Under the pieces are notes generated by a model, which had not been told where the DNA came from, did not search any database, and saw only the letters and a list, made by a program, of their open reading frames with translations. From the NCBI GenBank assembly GCA_031279875.1, contig JAITHS010000053.1, forward strand, positions 1 through 17,904: a stretch of 17,904 nt of DNA, in the 5' to 3' direction. Position 1 is the first letter of the stretch. Every line of letters starts with the position of its first letter. A program made the translations under genes and the position numbers. Origin of the DNA: Tannerella sp. (lineage in GTDB: Bacteria > Bacteroidota > Bacteroidia > Bacteroidales > Tannerellaceae). This document shows positions 14,551 to 17,904 of this stretch, piece by piece.

Positions 14551-17500
14551 AAATCCAAGATTTAATCCGAAATTAAATACTCTTTGGAGTGGGTATCCGA
14601 GACCGTTGCCGCCTAATTCCGGATCCCATAACTTGAATGCGCTGAAAGAAGCCAAATTCGTGCCGCTGAAATAGAGGCGTAAATTACTCATATACAGTTT
14701 GTTGGCAACAGCAGTCGGCAAAGAATATCCTACTTCTATGGTTTTCAGTCGAAGAAATGAGGCGTCGTGCATAAACCATGAACTTGTTTGGGCATTGTTA
14801 CTGACTATTGATGTTGAAAGTCTTGGCCAGAAAGCATACGGATTACGGTTGTGTTCCGTCCAATAATCATCGGCAATAGCGCTGATTACAACGGTTTGTC
14901 CTATCTTGCCGTCTCCGGCGTCAGGGTCGCCGAAAGGCATCAAACGGTAGGTATCAAGCCAAAAAGATTGTCGTGCGGAGCCTTGAAAGAAGAATGAAGC
15001 GTCAATGCCTTTGAAACCGGCCGTAAAACCGAAGCCATAGTTGATTTCCGGCACTGTCGGATAGCCGATAGCGACTTTGTCGAGTTCGGATATTTTGCCG
15101 TCGCCGTTGACGTCGTGATATTTGATGTCGCCGCCCATCACTTCGCCGAACTGACGCGGCGACTTTGCGACCTCAGCTTCGTCTATAAACAGACGTTCGG
15201 CGATATATCCGTAAGTCTGATTAATTTTATGCCCTACTCTCGACAGCCACGGCGTCAGGCTGTAATCAGGCTCTTCCCATTTAAGAACCTTACTCGTTGC
15301 ATAAGTGAAAGTTCCGCGACCGACGAGCCAGAAATTTTTGTTTATATTGTTCTCGGAATTGAGTTCGATGTCTATACCTTTGCCTTCTGCTACTCCGAGA
15401 TTGGCTTTGATAGCGGGAAGAACGCCGAGCGTTGCCGGTACTACTCTGTCGGTCAGGATGTTAGTACGTTTTTCACGAAAAAGGTCAATGTTTGCCGACA
15501 AACCGTTTTTAAGGATAAATTCAAGTCCTAAATTCATCTTGTCGGCTACTTCCCAGCTTATTGCGTCGTTTGCGTAACGGCTCACGTCTATTCCCGATAT
15601 CGACGACCACCCCGCCATTGACGCTCCGCCCCAGTACGACGGTTTATTTGCCGCCATATTGACTTCCGCAAGGTAATAAAACCTGTCGTTGTTGCTGCCG
15701 ATAGCGTCATTGCCGGCAATACCGTATGTAGCTTTAAGTTTGAGCGTCGGAACGGAAGTTTTAAAAGGCTCGAAAAACGCCTCGTTGCTCAACAGCCATG
15801 CCAGACCGAGCGACGGGAAGAAGCCCCAGCGATGCTTCTTCGAGAAACGTTCCGAGCCGTTGTAACCAAAGTTAAATTCGGCGAAATAGCGTGTGTCATA
15901 GTTGTAAGCCAAGCGTCCCGACAGCCCGATATTTCTGTTGGGAAGCGACAGTTGCAGATTATTAGCCAGCCCTTCCTTTGCTTGACGCATGATATAAACA
16001 AGCAATCCGTTGAGGTTGTGCTTTTCGTTTATTGCCTTGTTGTATTCGAGTGCCGATTCGAGATAGAAAACAGTGTTTATCACTCTGTTACCCGGAATGT
16101 AATCAATATAATCCTGCCCGCCGTCGGGGTTGAGGCACCACAGAGTATAAGTATCCGTGAGCAGGTCGTAGGAATCAATGTTGTAATAAAACGGTTGATA
16201 CGCGCGCGTTACCGAAAACGACGAGTAACGATTCATATTGACCATTGTTCTGAACGTCAAGCCTTCGGTCAACATGTCTAATTTCTGTTTTATTTCAAAC
16301 TGTGTCAGCGTCATGTTCGTACTGTAATCCTTGTATCCGCGCATCATATCGGCGTAGGGATTGAGATAATTGCCTTGCCCGTAGTTACCGAACATGACCC
16401 GTTTTAACGCTTTGTTTTCATCATCCGGCTCGTAGAACGGCTTAAACAACACAGGATTAGCCTGCATCACTTTGCGATATACCTCACTGCCGCCGTCAAT
16501 CGGACCGGTATATTCGTCGAAAGTAGAACTCAACCGCAGTATCATCTCCGTCGTCTTGCTCACATTTACGTTTACGTTCGACCTTACGGCGTATTTGGTA
16601 AGATTTACGTTTGTGTTGAAGTTGTTGAGTTTATCTACTTTGAGATTGCCGTTATCCTGCGTTACATTGACGGCAACGTAATAGCGCGCTACCGTGCCGC
16701 CGCCGCTGATACTCATATTTGCACGCCGGTTAAAGGTGTATTTGTCGAACATCTCGCCATACCAGTCGGTAGCAGGATAAATGTTGGGATAGCGACCTTC
16801 TTCGGTCATGCGTATCTGTTCGGGAGAATAGGCATAGCCGCCCTGAGGGTCGCGAGTTATGATAGCCTCGTTGTGAAGGCGCATAAACATGACAGGATCG
16901 GCAATGTCAATCATCTGTGTAGCGCCGGAAAACGAACTTTCAAGCCGGAAGTTGATTTGTGCTTTCCCCTCCCGTCCCTCTTTTGTTGTTACGTAAATAA
17001 CTCCATTAGCGCCGCGAGCTCCGTAAAGCGCTGTCGCTGTGGCGTCTTTCATGATTGAAAACGATGCGATGTCGTCGGTGTTGAGGCGTGCCAAATCGTC
17101 GGTAGTCAGTTCTACACCGTCGATGAGTATCAGCGGGTCTTTCTTGGCTTCTGCTCCGAAAGTAGTGATACCGCGAATGAAGAAGTTGGCATTGTCCTGA
17201 CCCGGCTCGCCGCTCGTTTGATACGAAATCAGTCCCGCCACACGACCGGCAAATGCCGTAGTAAGGTTACTCGACGGTATTTTCAGGTCTTTGACGTTGA
17301 CGGTCGAAATCGATGAAATAACGCTTTCTTTCTTCTGCTTGGCAAAGGCTACTACCGTTACCTCGTCCAACTCGTTCTTTTTCGGTACGAGTCGGACATT
17401 GATAACCGTCCTTGCATTGACGGGGATTGTTTGCATTTCGTAGCCGAGATACGAAAAATCAAGCACATCGGTAGGCGCAACATCAATAGCAAAAGTGCCG

Positions 17501-17721
17501 TCCACATCAGTCGTAACGCCGCGTGTAGAACCTTTCACTACTACGGCTGCGCCGGGTACGGTCTCGCCTGTCTCGTCGGTAACAACGCCAGTAACTTGTA
17601 TTTTGCGCCCGACATCGTTACTTCGTGCAGTCCTTTCCTGACCGAAAGCAGCCCAAACCGCGCATGTCAGCATAAATATCAGAATAATACTTTTTGTGTT
17701 AATTAATTTTTTTAAATTCAT
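14548..17721 (-). CDS. SusC/RagA family TonB-dependent outer-membrane transporter
   Basis: Outer-membrane barrel that imports the substrate bound by its SusD partner, powered by TonB. The 1057-residue product has a signal peptide (about 1-28, MNLKKLINTKSIILIFMLTC then AVWAAFGQ). A carboxypeptidase-regulatory-like domain follows (about 42-115: VTGVVTDETGETVPGAAVVV, GTFAIDV, DFSYLGYEM). The TonB box is near DEVTVVAF (119-126). The plug domain (about 140-250) contains FFIRGITTFGA, DPLILIDGVEL, IMKDATATALYGARGANGVI and YVTTKEG, all SusC signatures. The rest is a 22-strand type barrel ending in Phe (NFGLNLGF). There is no N-terminal FecR-interacting (STN) domain, so direct sigma/anti-sigma signalling through this protein is not expected. 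It is the first gene of the operon, with a -7 box about 37 bases upstream of the ATG and a terminator before that. Confidence 0.96.
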   Translation of the reverse strand: MNLKKLINTKSIILIFMLTCAVWAAFGQERTARSNDVGRKIQVTGVVTDETGETVPGAAVVVKGSTRGVTTDVDGTFAIDVAPTDVLDFSYLGYEMQTIPVNARTVINVRLVPKKNELDEVTVVAFAKQKKESVISSISTVNVKDLKIPSSNLTTAFAGRVAGLISYQTSGEPGQDNANFFIRGITTFGAEAKKDPLILIDGVELTTDDLARLNTDDIASFSIMKDATATALYGARGANGVIYVTTKEGREGKAQINFRLESSFSGATQMIDIADPVMFMRLHNEAIITRDPQGGYAYSPEQIRMTEEGRYPNIYPATDWYGEMFDKYTFNRRANMSISGGGTVARYYVAVNVTQDNGNLKVDKLNNFNTNVNLTKYAVRSNVNVNVSKTTEMILRLSSTFDEYTGPIDGGSEVYRKVMQANPVLFKPFYEPDDENKALKRVMFGNYGQGNYLNPYADMMRGYKDYSTNMTLTQFEIKQKLDMLTEGLTFRTMVNMNRYSSFSVTRAYQPFYYNIDSYDLLTDTYTLWCLNPDGGQDYIDYIPGNRVINTVFYLESALEYNKAINEKHNLNGLLVYIMRQAKEGLANNLQLSLPNRNIGLSGRLAYNYDTRYFAEFNFGYNGSERFSKKHRWGFFPSLGLAWLLSNEAFFEPFKTSVPTLKLKATYGIAGNDAIGSNNDRFYYLAEVNMAANKPSYWGGASMAGWSSISGIDVSRYANDAISWEVADKMNLGLEFILKNGLSANIDLFREKRTNILTDRVVPATLGVLPAIKANLGVAEGKGIDIELNSENNINKNFWLVGRGTFTYATSKVLKWEEPDYSLTPWLSRVGHKINQTYGYIAERLFIDEAEVAKSPRQFGEVMGGDIKYHDVNGDGKISELDKVAIGYPTVPEINYGFGFTAGFKGIDASFFFQGSARQSFWLDTYRLMPFGDPDAGDGKIGQTVVISAIADDYWTEHNRNPYAFWPRLSTSIVSNNAQTSSWFMHDASFLRLKTIEVGYSLPTAVANKLYMSNLRLYFSGTNLASFSAFKLWDPELGGNGLGYPLQRVFNFGLNLGF

Positions 17722-17757
17722 GCGGTTAATTAATTAGATTTTTTAAAAACATGACCG

Positions 17758-17789
17758 CAAAGATACAAATTTTATTTTAATATCAGAAA
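17758..17789 (-). promoter_or_regulatory. Putative promoter of the susC operon
   Basis: On the minus strand TATCTTTG (17765-17758) matches TAnnTTTG. TTTC (17789-17786) lies 20 bases upstream, one mismatch from the -33 TTTG. The leader to the susC ATG at 17721 would be about 30 nt and very A/T-rich. The -33 element abuts the T tract of the upstream hairpin terminator. No regulator binding site is recognisable. Confidence 0.6.
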
Positions 17790-17823
17790 AAAAAGCAGGT
17801 ATCTCACGATAGCTGCTTTTTTT
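17787..17823. terminator. Intrinsic terminator hairpin upstream of susC, usable in both directions
   Basis: An A run plus GCAG (17787-17798) pairs with CTGC plus a T run (17813-17823). Inside, TATC (17800-17803) pairs with GATA (17808-17811) around the loop TCAC; one G/G mismatch separates the two stems. It ends in a T tract on either strand. It most likely ends a minus-strand gene beyond the window and insulates the susC promoter. Confidence 0.75.
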
Positions 17824-17904
17824 CTTTATCGGAGTTGGAACGACCGATAAAAGTATTGTAATAATGAATAATGAATATATTCTCTTTTGGGGCAGACTCG
17901 CAAG
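17824..17904. other. Window edge without a recognisable gene
   Basis: These 81 bases hold a small inverted repeat (TTTATCGG 17825-17832 with CCGATAAA 17844-17851) and two tandem copies of AATGAAT (17863-17876). On the minus strand two frames are open from the window edge to stops at or inside the terminator, so the last codons of an upstream gene are possible, but neither translation is recognisable. The heptamer repeat favours non-coding DNA. Confidence 0.5.

Noticed and set aside
15115..16281. Two antisense open frames of 138 and 149 codons within susC.
   Set aside because: They are shadows of the susC reading frame; the translations show no domain and susC is intact across both.
1..17904. 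Possible mobile element, tRNA, rRNA or riboswitch.
   Set aside because: No transposase or integrase motif, terminal inverted repeats with target duplications, tRNA-like cloverleaf or known riboswitch core was seen on either strand.

Overview
The window looks like a chromosomal piece of a strictly anaerobic member of the Bacteroidales. The evidence is a SusC/SusD pair, several Bacteroidetes-type lipoproteins, a TamL-like Omp85 lipoprotein, a V-type ATPase with the short Bacteroidetes-type gene set, a pyruvate:ferredoxin oxidoreductase, and promoters with the Bacteroidetes -7 box TAnnTTTG (TACCTTTG or TATCTTTG) in front of four transcription units. Genus and species cannot be told from this window.

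Layout. (1) 1-3380, minus: nifJ, pyruvate:ferredoxin oxidoreductase, cut by the window edge at its 3' end. (2) 3381-3533: divergent promoter region holding a near-perfect 65-bp palindrome with one TACCTTTG box per arm, one facing nifJ and one facing the ATPase genes. (3) 3534-7765, plus: V-type ATPase subunits B, D, I and K in a tight operon. The catalytic subunit A and the stalk subunit E, normally just upstream of B in this phylum, are absent. (4) 7762-7830: heptamer repeats and inverted repeats between the convergent ntpK and tamL genes. (5) 7833-10151, minus: TamL-like Omp85 lipoprotein with its own -7 box. (6) 10202-17721, minus: a four-gene glycan-uptake type operon in the order susC, susD, a DUF4959/DUF5126/DUF5000-like lipoprotein, and a DUF4998-like lipoprotein with a C-terminal SusE/SusF-like domain. 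(7) 17722-17904: susC promoter, a clear hairpin terminator, and about 80 bases without a recognisable gene.

How the genes work together. NifJ makes acetyl-CoA and reduced ferredoxin from pyruvate. The V-ATPase couples ATP to ion movement, and its K subunit keeps a full set of the ligands that bind sodium in the Enterococcus hirae rotor. The shared promoter could make expression of the two units mutually dependent (inference). The SusCD system would bind a substrate at the cell surface and pull it through the outer membrane with TonB energy. The two accessory lipoproteins probably add surface binding. No glycoside hydrolase, sulfatase, peptidase or regulator lies in the window, so the substrate is unknown. 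TamL serves outer-membrane biogenesis and is probably only a neighbour.

Nothing here is clearly a new system. The points most worth a second look are the palindromic bidirectional promoter, the split V-ATPase locus, the sodium-site signature in K, and the short tandem repeats of different unit length that sit at or near the stop codon in most intergenic gaps.
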